From Wandonia haliotis (GTDB lineage: Bacteria; Bacteroidota; Bacteroidia; Flavobacteriales_D; Crocinitomicaceae), in NCBI RefSeq assembly GCF_039523435.1, contig NZ_BAAAFH010000003.1, positions 124,001 through 188,000 on the forward strand: DNA of 64,000 bases, written 5' to 3'. A program made the position numbers and the translations under genes. Positions 45,032 through 53,600 of this stretch are shown here, piece by piece (the stretch's first letter is position 1; each line of letters opens with the position of its first letter). The notes beneath the pieces are model-generated. The model searched no databases. It worked only from the letters and a program-made list of their open reading frames with translations, and had not been told where the DNA came from.

Positions 45032-46588
45032 ATGGCTGAAACGCTGATTGACTCGGGAATTAAAGAAATTCTAAATCAACTAGGAATAAACGAAATTAAT
45101 AAAGGAGCTTCTACAGGTTCTTACTGGTTCAATACCAGAGGAGAGAAAATAGACTCAATTTCTCCGGTAGACGGACAATTGATAGCTTCTGTTAACGGAG
45201 CAGGAGAAAATGACTATGAAGCTACAATCATAAAAGCGCAGGAAGCCTTTTTGGAGTGGCGTATGGTTCCGGCTCCGAAAAGAGGAGAAGTAGTTCGTCA
45301 GCTTGCTGAAAAGCTTCGCGAATACAAAGAGCCTCTTGGAAAACTAGTTTCTTATGAAATGGGTAAATCCCTTCAGGAAGGTTTGGGAGAAGTTCAGGAA
45401 ATGATCGATATCTGTGACTTTGCTGTTGGTTTATCCCGTCAGTTGCATGGTCTGACTATGCACTCAGAGCGTTTCGGACATAGAATGTATGAGCAATACC
45501 ATCCGTTGGGAATTGTCGGAATTATTTCAGCATTTAATTTCCCTGTGGCAGTTTGGAACTGGAATACAGCGCTTGCCTGGGTTTGTGGAGACGTTTGTGT
45601 TTGGAAACCATCAGAAAAAGTGCCATTAACTGCGATCGCTTGTCAGAAAATTACAGCTGAGGTTTTTGCTGCTAATGATGTTCCTGAAGGCGTTTCCTGT
45701 TTGGTAATCGGTGATGCGGAAATTGGTAAACTAATGGCTGCTGATAAACGTGTTCCTTTGGTTTCTGCAACAGGATCGACTCGTATGGGTAAATCAGTAG
45801 GAGCTACAGTAGGAGAAAGACTAGGACGTTCATTACTTGAATTAGGAGGAAACAACGCAATTATTATCACACCGGATTCAGATCTTAAGATTGTTGTTCC
45901 CGGAGCTGTTTTCGGAGCTGTTGGTACAGCAGGACAACGTTGTACTTCAACGCGTAGATTGATCATTCACGATAGCATTTATGATAAAGTAAAAGATGCA
46001 ATTGTTAATGCGTATAAACAATTGAAAATCGGTAATCCGTTGGATCAGAACAACCACGTTGGACCACTTATCGACAAAGATGCTGTAAACATGTATCTGG
46101 CAGCTTTGGATAAAGTAGTAGAAGAAGGTGGAAACGTTTTGGTTCCGGGTGAAGTTCTTTCGGGAGAAGGATATGAATCAGGATGTTATGTACGTCCGGC
46201 TATTGCCGAAGCAGAAAATACATTCGAAATTGTTCAGCACGAAACATTCGCTCCAATTTTGTACTTAATGAAGTACTCAGGAGGTGTTGAAAATGCAATA
46301 GCGGTTCAAAATGGTGTTCCTCAGGGATTATCTTCAGCCATAATGACAAACAATCTGCGTGATGCGGAGAAATTCCTTTCGGCTGCCGGATCAGATTGTG
46401 GTATTGCTAACGTCAATATCGGTACATCAGGAGCTGAGATCGGTGGTGCTTTCGGTGGAGAAAAAGAAACCGGAGGAGGTCGTGAATCAGGATCAGATGC
46501 CTGGAAAGTATACATGCGTCGTCAGACAAATACAATAAACTATACCGACGAGCTTCCGTTAGCTCAGGGAATAAAGTTTGATTTGTAA
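45032..46588 (+). CDS. aldehyde dehydrogenase, ALDH7 (antiquitin-like) type
   Basis: A 518-residue NAD-dependent dehydrogenase. The catalytic set is visible: SAFNFPVAVWNWNTALAWVCGD with the conserved Asn, LLELGGNNAIIITPD with the general-base Glu, and GTAGQRCTSTRRLI with the nucleophile Cys, plus a C-terminal GGAFGGEKETGGGRESGSDAWK. The sequence context around NTALAWVCGD resembles alpha-aminoadipate semialdehyde dehydrogenase (ALDH7/AmaB), which acts in lysine catabolism, but the substrate is not proven. The ATG at 45032 is chosen; an in-frame TTG upstream lies in the promoter. Confidence 0.87.
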   Translation: MAETLIDSGIKEILNQLGINEINKGASTGSYWFNTRGEKIDSISPVDGQLIASVNGAGENDYEATIIKAQEAFLEWRMVPAPKRGEVVRQLAEKLREYKEPLGKLVSYEMGKSLQEGLGEVQEMIDICDFAVGLSRQLHGLTMHSERFGHRMYEQYHPLGIVGIISAFNFPVAVWNWNTALAWVCGDVCVWKPSEKVPLTAIACQKITAEVFAANDVPEGVSCLVIGDAEIGKLMAADKRVPLVSATGSTRMGKSVGATVGERLGRSLLELGGNNAIIITPDSDLKIVVPGAVFGAVGTAGQRCTSTRRLIIHDSIYDKVKDAIVNAYKQLKIGNPLDQNNHVGPLIDKDAVNMYLAALDKVVEEGGNVLVPGEVLSGEGYESGCYVRPAIAEAENTFEIVQHETFAPILYLMKYSGGVENAIAVQNGVPQGLSSAIMTNNLRDAEKFLSAAGSDCGIANVNIGTSGAEIGGAFGGEKETGGGRESGSDAWKVYMRRQTNTINYTDELPLAQGIKFDL

Positions 46589-46606
46589 GAAAGAATAATT
46601 TTTGAG

Positions 46607-46641
46607 AGAGGCTGATTCGGTAAGAGTCGGCCTCTTTTTTT
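46607..46641 (+). terminator. hairpin terminator after the aldehyde dehydrogenase gene
   Basis: AGAGGC(T)GAT and AGTCGGCCTCT form an imperfect stem with a T-run of eight, between this gene and ricT. Confidence 0.78.
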
Positions 46642-46746
46642 GCTCCTAACTATCAGAGACTTTGAGAAATCAACAATTGATAACTCATAAATCGTTCGTT
46701 GGAGCGTTTAAAATTTATGTAACTTTACAACAAATAATTTGAAACT

Positions 46747-48138
46747 ATGGGATGTGCGAGTTGCTCCAATTCAGGAGGAGTTCCGCGCGGTTGTAAAAAT
46801 AACGGTACTTGTAGTTCAGGTGGATGTAATAAACTAGGTGTGTTTGACTGGCTTTCCAATATGGTAATTCCGGGCGGACAGAGCCAGTTCGATATAGTTG
46901 AAGTTCGCTTCAAAAACAGCCGTAAGGGCTTTTTCAGAAATACACAAAACGTTTCCCTGCAAGTAGGGGATGTTGTAGTTGTTGAAGGAAGCCCCGGATT
47001 TGATGTCGGAGTTGTATCAATCGTTGGTGAATTGGTACGCATTCAGTTGAAGAAAAAAGTACCGGGATTTAAGCCGCACGAAGCTCGGAAAATATATAGA
47101 AAAGCTACACAGGAAGATATTAATCTGTGGAAAGAGTCGCGTGAAATGGAGTTTGAAACCATGCATAAAGCGCGTAAAATTGCGGGTAGACTTGGCTTGG
47201 AAATGAAAATTTCCGATGTTGAATTTCAGGGAGATAAAACAAAAGCAACATTTTACTATACAGCTGATCAGCGGGTGGATTTCAGACAGCTGATTAAAGA
47301 TCTGGCAGAAACCTGTAAAGTACGGATTGAAATGCGCCAGATTGGTGCCCGTCAGGAAGCTTCCCGTTTGGGAGGAATAGGTTCCTGTGGTCGCGAACTT
47401 TGCTGTTCGACCTGGTTAACGGATTTCAGATCTGTATCAACCAGTGCGGCAAGGTATCAGCAGCTATCATTGAATCCGCAGAAACTGGCGGGGCAGTGTG
47501 GTAAATTGAAATGCTGTCTGAATTATGAGTTGGATATGTACCTTGAGGCGCTCAAAGATTTTCCGTCAACAGAGGTAAAGTTACATACGGAAAAAGGGAC
47601 GGCGTTTCATATAAAAACAGATGTTTTTAAACGAGTTCTCTGGTATATTCATGAAACGAATGAGGTAGGAGCTTCTTCGGGATTAATAGCGCTTTCTCCT
47701 GAGAGAGTATCCGAAATCATAGATCTGAATAAAAAGAATAAAAAACCACTTGACCTGAAGGAATTCAAAGAAGAAGTGGAAGTAGCAGTACCGGATTATA
47801 CCAATGTTGTAGGTCAGGATAGCCTTGACAGGTTTGATAACGTTTTCAAAAAGAAAAAGAAGAAAAAACGTAAAAAGCCGGTAGCAAAAGCACAGGACAA
47901 TACAGCGAATACAGATACTACAAAAACAAGTACACCTCCGCGTCAGAAAAATAATAACAGACCCAGACCGGAAAGAAAAACAAATCCTTCTTCCGGAGCA
48001 AATAAGGAGACCCGGGAGAAAACGACAAAGGATGCAACAGGTAATGCACCACAGCAAAACCCGGCAAATAAGAAAAGAAGAAACAATAACAACAGGAATA
48101 GAAAACCAAAACCAAAGAATGGTGAAGGCAATAATTAG
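46747..48138 (+). CDS. RicT-like (PSP1/YaaT) iron-sulfur complex protein
   Basis: A 463-residue protein. After a Cys-rich start (MGCASCSNSGGVPRGC) comes the PSP1 domain with VEVRFKNSRKGFF, VVVEGSPGFDVGVV, GSCGRELCCSTWL and CGKLKCCLNYEL, whose cysteines match the Y-complex protein RicT (YaaT), which binds iron-sulfur clusters and supports mRNA processing. The last ~90 residues are a low-complexity Lys/Asn/Arg-rich tail, possibly RNA-binding. It overlaps the GldH gene by 20 bp; this neighbour order recurs in Flavobacteriales. Confidence 0.88.
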   Translation: MGCASCSNSGGVPRGCKNNGTCSSGGCNKLGVFDWLSNMVIPGGQSQFDIVEVRFKNSRKGFFRNTQNVSLQVGDVVVVEGSPGFDVGVVSIVGELVRIQLKKKVPGFKPHEARKIYRKATQEDINLWKESREMEFETMHKARKIAGRLGLEMKISDVEFQGDKTKATFYYTADQRVDFRQLIKDLAETCKVRIEMRQIGARQEASRLGGIGSCGRELCCSTWLTDFRSVSTSAARYQQLSLNPQKLAGQCGKLKCCLNYELDMYLEALKDFPSTEVKLHTEKGTAFHIKTDVFKRVLWYIHETNEVGASSGLIALSPERVSEIIDLNKKNKKPLDLKEFKEEVEVAVPDYTNVVGQDSLDRFDNVFKKKKKKKRKKPVAKAQDNTANTDTTKTSTPPRQKNNNRPRPERKTNPSSGANKETREKTTKDATGNAPQQNPANKKRRNNNNRNRKPKPKNGEGNN

Positions 48139-48595
48139 TGGAATAGCAGTTGTATTTTTACTAGTAGGATGCGGTCCTAAACCCATTTATGAAGACACGT
48201 ATGATTTTACGGATCATTTCTGGGGTTCCGGTGAATCACCTCGTTTTACTTTTAGTGGTAACGATACTTCTGTTTTTTATAACTATGTTGTTACACTTCG
48301 GACAACACCGGAGTATGAATACAGTAATCTTTGGGTTTTCATGTACACAAAAAACCCGGATGGGAAACAGCGGAAAGACACCTTGAATTTTCCGTTGGCA
48401 GATCCGGATGGAAAATGGCTGGGAAAGAAAACAGGTTCTATTGTAGAACATGAAATGCTTATAGGTTGGCAGAAAAAATTCCCGGCTTTAGGTGAATACG
48501 AAATACGTTTTGAACAAGCTGTTCCCGATCCGGAACTTAAACATGTTTTGGATTTGAGTTTGCGTGTTATAAAAGCAGAAAATACGAACAAATAA
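48119..48595 (+). CDS. gldH: gliding motility lipoprotein GldH
   Basis: A 158-residue lipoprotein (lipobox VVFLLVGC, Cys about residue 17). The region EDTYDFTDHFWGSGESPRFTF and LRTTPEYEYSNLWVFMYTKNPDG, with LNFPLADPDGKWLGKK and the C-terminal half, match GldH, required with other Gld proteins for gliding motility and type IX secretion in Bacteroidota. The ATG overlaps the ricT gene by 20 bp; a GTG one codon later is possible. Confidence 0.92.
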   Translation: MVKAIISGIAVVFLLVGCGPKPIYEDTYDFTDHFWGSGESPRFTFSGNDTSVFYNYVVTLRTTPEYEYSNLWVFMYTKNPDGKQRKDTLNFPLADPDGKWLGKKTGSIVEHEMLIGWQKKFPALGEYEIRFEQAVPDPELKHVLDLSLRVIKAENTNK

Positions 48596-48608
48596 ATCCA
48601 CATAAATC

Positions 48609-48794
48609 ATGACAGAACAAGAAATACTCGAAAAAATGGATGTTCTCAAATCCAAACTTACCGGAAACATTTTTGAGGACGGAGAAGTGATGCAGGAGAT
48701 TTATGAACTTAAGAAAATCTTGCGTCCTGAGATTGAGACCAATCCTGAGTTGGATGACTTCGATGACGAAGGATGTTTGTACTGCGGAAGCTGA
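48609..48794 (+). CDS. small acidic protein with C-terminal CxxC
   Basis: A 61-residue protein with many acidic residues (EKMDVLKSKLTGNIFEDGE, ETNPELDDFDDEGC) ending GCLYCGS. I recall similar short proteins in other Bacteroidota but no function. The CxxC could bind metal or be redox-active. It sits 13 bp after gldH and 43 bp before dxr in the same orientation, so it is probably expressed with them. Confidence 0.72.
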   Translation: MTEQEILEKMDVLKSKLTGNIFEDGEVMQEIYELKKILRPEIETNPELDDFDDEGCLYCGS

Positions 48795-48837
48795 TACAAA
48801 CCTACCCGTTGTTTAAATATAAAACCAGCTTCCGGAA

Positions 48838-49995
48838 ATGGAAAAGAAGAAAGGCATTGCAATTTTAGGTTCTACAGGTTCTGTAGGAACACAGGCGTTG
48901 GAAGTAATAGCGGCCTTTCCGGATCAGTTTGAACTGGTTGTTTTAACAGCAAATACGAATGCAGATCTTTTAATTGATCAGGCAAAAAAATTTCAGCCCA
49001 ATACCGTTGTTATAGGAGATGAACAACGGTATGAAGAGGTAAAAAACGCTCTCTGGGAAGACGATATAAAAGTATATACCGGAGATGAGGCATTACAGCA
49101 GGTTGTGGAAATGGGAGAGATTCAGGTTGTACTGACAGCAATCGTTGGTTTTGCCGGACTTTACCCAACACTTCGGGCAATAGAAGCAGGTAAAAATATT
49201 GCCCTTGCAAACAAAGAAACACTGGTTGTAGCAGGAGATCTGGTTACACGAAAAGCCAAAGAAAAAGGGGTGTCTATTTATCCAGTGGATTCTGAACATT
49301 CGGCTATTTTTCAATGTTTGGCAGGAGAATACCACAACCCGATTGACAAAATATACCTTACTGCATCAGGAGGACCGTTTTTAGGTAAGAAGCGAAACGA
49401 GCTAGTATCCGTTTCTGCTGAAGAAGCACTAAATCACCCAAACTGGGACATGGGGAACAAAATCACAATCGATTCGGCAACCATGATGAACAAAGGTTTG
49501 GAAGTGATAGAAGCCTATTGGTTGTTTGGACTAAACCCTGAACAGATAGATGTCATTGTACATCCGCAATCAGTCGTTCATTCACTGGTTCAGTTTAGTG
49601 ATGGATCTATTAAAGCGCAGATAGGGAATCCAGATATGAAACTTCCCATACAGTATGCGCTTACGTATCCGTATCGTTTTCCGGGAGAAACACCACGTTT
49701 TGATTTTATGCAATATTCTAACTGGACATTTGAAAAGCCGGATAAAGAGACCTTCAGAAATCTTCAACTGGCGTATGATGCTCTTGAAATGGGAGGTACA
49801 GCGCCATGCGTACTAAATGCAGCTAACGAAGAAACGGTGAAGCTCTTTCTGGATGGTAAAATAAGTTTTTTACAAATAGCAGAGATAAACGAAACGGTTT
49901 TACGATCAACAGAGATAATTATTTCTCCTGATCTGGAGGATTACAAACGAGTGGATGCATTAGCCCGCGAGAAGGTCTTAAAAGGGTGTTTTTAA
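48838..49995 (+). CDS. dxr: 1-deoxy-D-xylulose 5-phosphate reductoisomerase
   Basis: A 385-residue NADPH enzyme for the second MEP pathway step. GSTGSVGTQALEVIAAFP is the NADPH motif, then LANKETLVVAGD, PVDSEHSAIFQCL, GGPFLG and HPNWDMGNKITIDSATMMNKGLEVIEAYWLFG, with ATMMNKGLE carrying active-site residues. ispG at 21246 is another gene of this pathway in the window. The next gene is convergent and abuts it without overlap. Confidence 0.96.
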   Translation: MEKKKGIAILGSTGSVGTQALEVIAAFPDQFELVVLTANTNADLLIDQAKKFQPNTVVIGDEQRYEEVKNALWEDDIKVYTGDEALQQVVEMGEIQVVLTAIVGFAGLYPTLRAIEAGKNIALANKETLVVAGDLVTRKAKEKGVSIYPVDSEHSAIFQCLAGEYHNPIDKIYLTASGGPFLGKKRNELVSVSAEEALNHPNWDMGNKITIDSATMMNKGLEVIEAYWLFGLNPEQIDVIVHPQSVVHSLVQFSDGSIKAQIGNPDMKLPIQYALTYPYRFPGETPRFDFMQYSNWTFEKPDKETFRNLQLAYDALEMGGTAPCVLNAANEETVKLFLDGKISFLQIAEINETVLRSTEIIISPDLEDYKRVDALAREKVLKGCF

Positions 49996-52900
49996 CTAGA
50001 AAAATGCCCGTAACTCAACACCACCTGTGTGTATCGCTTTATTTTCTTCTGATTTTCGGCCATTATACCGTAATGAAAGCTGTAAATTTTTACCGATGTT
50101 ACGCTGATAGTTTATTCCCCATGTAAAATTGGTTCCGGGTCGTAATGCTTCAAGCATTTCGAAACCTACAGAACTATTAAAATCTCCGTTAAAACGGATG
50201 CCTATTACATTAAAATTACCTGATAAACTTCCTTTTTCTGCCTGATTATAGCGGATTTCTAATCCAATATCATGAATTACTGCTTTTTCAAGGTTCCCGA
50301 GCGTATTATTTTTTTCCTCACCCCGATAAAACAGAGAAACCCGAAACGCAGTATTGGGTTGATAAATAAGTTCAGGTTTAAGCTTAACATAATTGATAGC
50401 AAAATCCCGACCGCTTGTATAATCCGCCTCAGATCTTCTTTCTCCTAATTCGCCACTTATTTTTAATGTAAATTTCCGCTTTATATTCCATCGGGCATTC
50501 AATTGGTGATACATATTGCTGCGTTGGTCAAAACCGTTTGCGAGAAGAATTTTGTTGTTGGTTGACAGGTAAGTATAATCCGCTCCAAAAATCTGGTTAG
50601 TTCGATTAAAGAAAAAAGTATTTCTTAATGAGGAAGAAGCAGAGATGAGGTTTGTGTCAACAGCAGAAGAAATAAATGGATTAAATGCATCAGCTCCTGT
50701 TTCGCTGTCCGTTTTTCTTGAAACCCGCAATTGCGTTTGATTGGAAAAGCGCGATAGTAACTTTAAAAAACCTTTTTTTCGTCCCCAGACACGTTCGGGC
50801 TGAAGAAACAAACTTTGGCTGAATTCATTGGTAAACGTGCGAATGTACTCATCTGAAGGAGTAAATATACGGACATAATTTGCCTGATCTTCATAGGCAG
50901 CGACTTCAAATTCATTCAAGTCTTTTACACCATCGCCATTATAATCTATCCAGGTATAAACACCACTCCCTACGGCAACTTCAACATAAATGAATTCCCG
51001 TTTCAGTTCCAACCCGCTTCCGACCTCGTAAAAAGTAGAACTTCTGATTGCTCCTTTCCAGACATTCAAGTTGTATTCTATTCGTCCTAAGAGGGTATTT
51101 TCCGGTTCCTGACTGATCAGGTTTGTATCACGAATTTCTAGCATACGGTAGTTTACCAGTGTACGCAACTGAGAATTTGGATTACTAATCCAGTCGAAAC
51201 TTCCTCCCAGGTTTCGTGCTACAGCAGCATTTGCCAACCGAAAGGAATCACTGATCTGATCATCCCGTTGACGATAATAGATTTTGAAATTGTTTTTAGC
51301 AGAATCGGCCTGCATGATATAAAATTGCCAGTCGATAAACTGATAACTGGTTTTGTCCAATGTATGTATTCCGTTTGTTGGTTCAACCTGATTGTACTCG
51401 TGCTCGTCTTTAAATCCAACACGAACTTTCCAGATTGTTTGTGAAACATCGATCATGTGTCGGGCAAACAGAGAACTTTTTAAACCGGTTGTGCTTACAA
51501 CACTACTGGTCCAGTTAGCAGAAAACCCCCGGTGTTTCCAGTCGCCGTTTAGTCCGCCCTTAAACCCGGTAAAATTGTTACCCCAGGCAAATGTTTCTCC
51601 TACAATGCCCACAAATCCTTTTTGGAAACGTTCAAAACGCAAATCAGTATTCCCGATAAACTGATACCCCGAAAGCTGCTCATTCAAAACGTTCCAGTCT
51701 CGTTCAAATTCGGCAGTTCTGAAACGTTCAACAGGAACAAAATTTTCACCAATAAATTCTATTCCCGTATTGGACTTAAAAGACCATTTTGCACTACTAT
51801 CACGACTGAGCGGATTATCTGTTACCAGTCGTACTTTTGCTCCTACCGACTCATTGTCTCCCCGATCCAGTTTTGAAAAAGTGTTGATATCATTGTTCGT
51901 ATAAGACACTTCCGAAAAGAGTTGCATCTTTTTTCCAAGGTTGATTTCAGCTCCTGCCGTTATCATTTGCCGCTTTTTGGGTGTAATGATAATCCGAACC
52001 GGTTCATAATTTCCCTGTGGTATTCCTCCCACCGGAGCGACCCATTTATACACTCTTCCCGAGGCAGTAAAACGATCAAAGACGTAGTTTCCCCTGTTTT
52101 CACCCACCATACTGAAAGAGGGAGAGAAAAAAGCAGAATCAGGGCTGACTGAAAAAACCAGTACGGAGTCATATCCAAGGCTGTCTGTGAGTGCATACAT
52201 CACCTGATTATCCCGAAAACCGATACTATCAATTCCATAGATCAATGCCTTATCCAGACTGTCACCAATCGTAGAAAGGTAAAATCGTTGCTCGGGAGAT
52301 AAATCCTGTTGTATGGTTTGGTTTTTCGCATCCTGTTCCGAATACGCATTTAACCAGGCTTTTACTTTGGGTCCGTTGTATTCAATTCCGCCGTTAAAAA
52401 GCGATCGGGCATAATTCTGGTCCGAATACTGAAACTCTACAATAATCCGCGAATCTTTATTAATGGGTTGGCGCGGAGTAAATGTTATCTCAGAAGTGTT
52501 GTAGTTCATTACATAATCATATTCCTGCCCACGTTCCAGTTCCACACCATTAATAAAAACGCGCTCGGTACCTGCCAAAACAATAATGAAGCTTTCATTT
52601 TCTGCTCCCCTCAGACGATAAGGACCCTGATTTCCTTCTACACCTTGTATTTGCTGACGATTAAACTTACCTTTTGAAAAGGCTCCACCGCCGTAAATTT
52701 TCCATGATTTTGTTTTTTCCTCATCCAGAAAAGAGCGGTATTCTCCGGTTAACCCTTGCGCTCTTTTGTTGTAGGTCATAAAATAGCCAGTAGGTTTCTT
52801 TAACCAAAAATCTCCTGCAATTAATTTAAAATCATCATTGTATAACTGGATAAAAAGCTGGTCAAACTCCTGAAGCTTATTTGTGTTCCCGTCTGCCTGA

Positions 52901-53451
52901 ATAGGTATGTTATCGTCGGATAGTGAAGCCATCAGTTTGAGATTGGGAGAAATGTCACCGGATAGCTGCATATTCAATGTAGAATTTACCGATAAGTTTT
53001 GGGCATTCCCGATATTAATTCCCCGGGAAATACTTCCCGACTTTTTAAGACCCGAACCTCCGAAAAAATCCTCTGTTTGAGGCTCGGCACCATAAAGAAA
53101 CGGGTTTTCCAAACCAGGCTTTGCATTATAAACAATACTTGTGTCCTTATGGAATGCAGGAGAGTGGAGGTTAAAATCAAAGACTCTGTATTCTGCTAAA
53201 AGAGTATCATTAAAGTGAGCTAGTAAACGGATCGCATTTTGTGTGGTATCGATTTTATATGCAACGTTCTCTCCCGAAACGGTTGTTAAAGAGAAAGAAG
53301 GCCAGTAAATTGTAAGTGAATCCAGTGTATAAAGCGAATCTCCTGCAACAATTTTTTTTGTACGCAGTGAATTCTCCTGAGCTCCGGAAAAAAAAACCGG
53401 GCACAAAAAGAGGAAAAGCAACAACCGATATATAGTCGTAATTCTCAACAA
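49996..53451 (-). CDS. very large outer-membrane protein with SprA-like segments
   Basis: A 1151-residue predicted outer-membrane protein with signal peptide (LLLFLFLCPVFFSGAQ). Residues ~290-345 contain GTERVFINGVELERGQEYDYV, NYNTSEITFTPRQPI and DSRIIVEFQYSD, a segment resembling the SprA-like cell-surface family. Later parts are a long series of beta-barrel strands, and near residue 835 there is an EF-hand/dockerin-like loop DYNGDGVKDLNEFE. No ATG is available near the start; the open frame begins with two TTG codons (53451 and 53448). A perfect -7 element TAGCTTTG overlaps the first TTG, so the second may be used. Function is unknown. Confidence 0.78.
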   Translation of the reverse strand: MLRITTIYRLLLFLFLCPVFFSGAQENSLRTKKIVAGDSLYTLDSLTIYWPSFSLTTVSGENVAYKIDTTQNAIRLLAHFNDTLLAEYRVFDFNLHSPAFHKDTSIVYNAKPGLENPFLYGAEPQTEDFFGGSGLKKSGSISRGINIGNAQNLSVNSTLNMQLSGDISPNLKLMASLSDDNIPIQADGNTNKLQEFDQLFIQLYNDDFKLIAGDFWLKKPTGYFMTYNKRAQGLTGEYRSFLDEEKTKSWKIYGGGAFSKGKFNRQQIQGVEGNQGPYRLRGAENESFIIVLAGTERVFINGVELERGQEYDYVMNYNTSEITFTPRQPINKDSRIIVEFQYSDQNYARSLFNGGIEYNGPKVKAWLNAYSEQDAKNQTIQQDLSPEQRFYLSTIGDSLDKALIYGIDSIGFRDNQVMYALTDSLGYDSVLVFSVSPDSAFFSPSFSMVGENRGNYVFDRFTASGRVYKWVAPVGGIPQGNYEPVRIIITPKKRQMITAGAEINLGKKMQLFSEVSYTNNDINTFSKLDRGDNESVGAKVRLVTDNPLSRDSSAKWSFKSNTGIEFIGENFVPVERFRTAEFERDWNVLNEQLSGYQFIGNTDLRFERFQKGFVGIVGETFAWGNNFTGFKGGLNGDWKHRGFSANWTSSVVSTTGLKSSLFARHMIDVSQTIWKVRVGFKDEHEYNQVEPTNGIHTLDKTSYQFIDWQFYIMQADSAKNNFKIYYRQRDDQISDSFRLANAAVARNLGGSFDWISNPNSQLRTLVNYRMLEIRDTNLISQEPENTLLGRIEYNLNVWKGAIRSSTFYEVGSGLELKREFIYVEVAVGSGVYTWIDYNGDGVKDLNEFEVAAYEDQANYVRIFTPSDEYIRTFTNEFSQSLFLQPERVWGRKKGFLKLLSRFSNQTQLRVSRKTDSETGADAFNPFISSAVDTNLISASSSLRNTFFFNRTNQIFGADYTYLSTNNKILLANGFDQRSNMYHQLNARWNIKRKFTLKISGELGERRSEADYTSGRDFAINYVKLKPELIYQPNTAFRVSLFYRGEEKNNTLGNLEKAVIHDIGLEIRYNQAEKGSLSGNFNVIGIRFNGDFNSSVGFEMLEALRPGTNFTWGINYQRNIGKNLQLSLRYNGRKSEENKAIHTGGVELRAFF

Positions 53452-53600
53452 AGCTAAGATACAAACGTACGGAGAAAGAAAATGTTATGACGAAGAAATA
53501 AGCAGAATCAAAGGGTTAATAGTAGCTTAACACAAACTAAAAAACAGCGTAACTTCATTTACGTCTGATTTGGACACATTTGTCCTTAATTTGTTGGCAG

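Noticed and set aside
47683..48186. 167-codon minus-strand open frame rich in Cys, Phe and Ile opposite the ricT tail and gldH start
   Set aside because: The composition mirrors the Lys/Asn-rich tail of ricT, and there is no recognisable domain.
51427..51443. TTCCAGATTGTTTGTG, a partial match to the two-component direct repeat
   Set aside because: The second half-site is absent, and it lies deep inside a coding region with no -7 element nearby.
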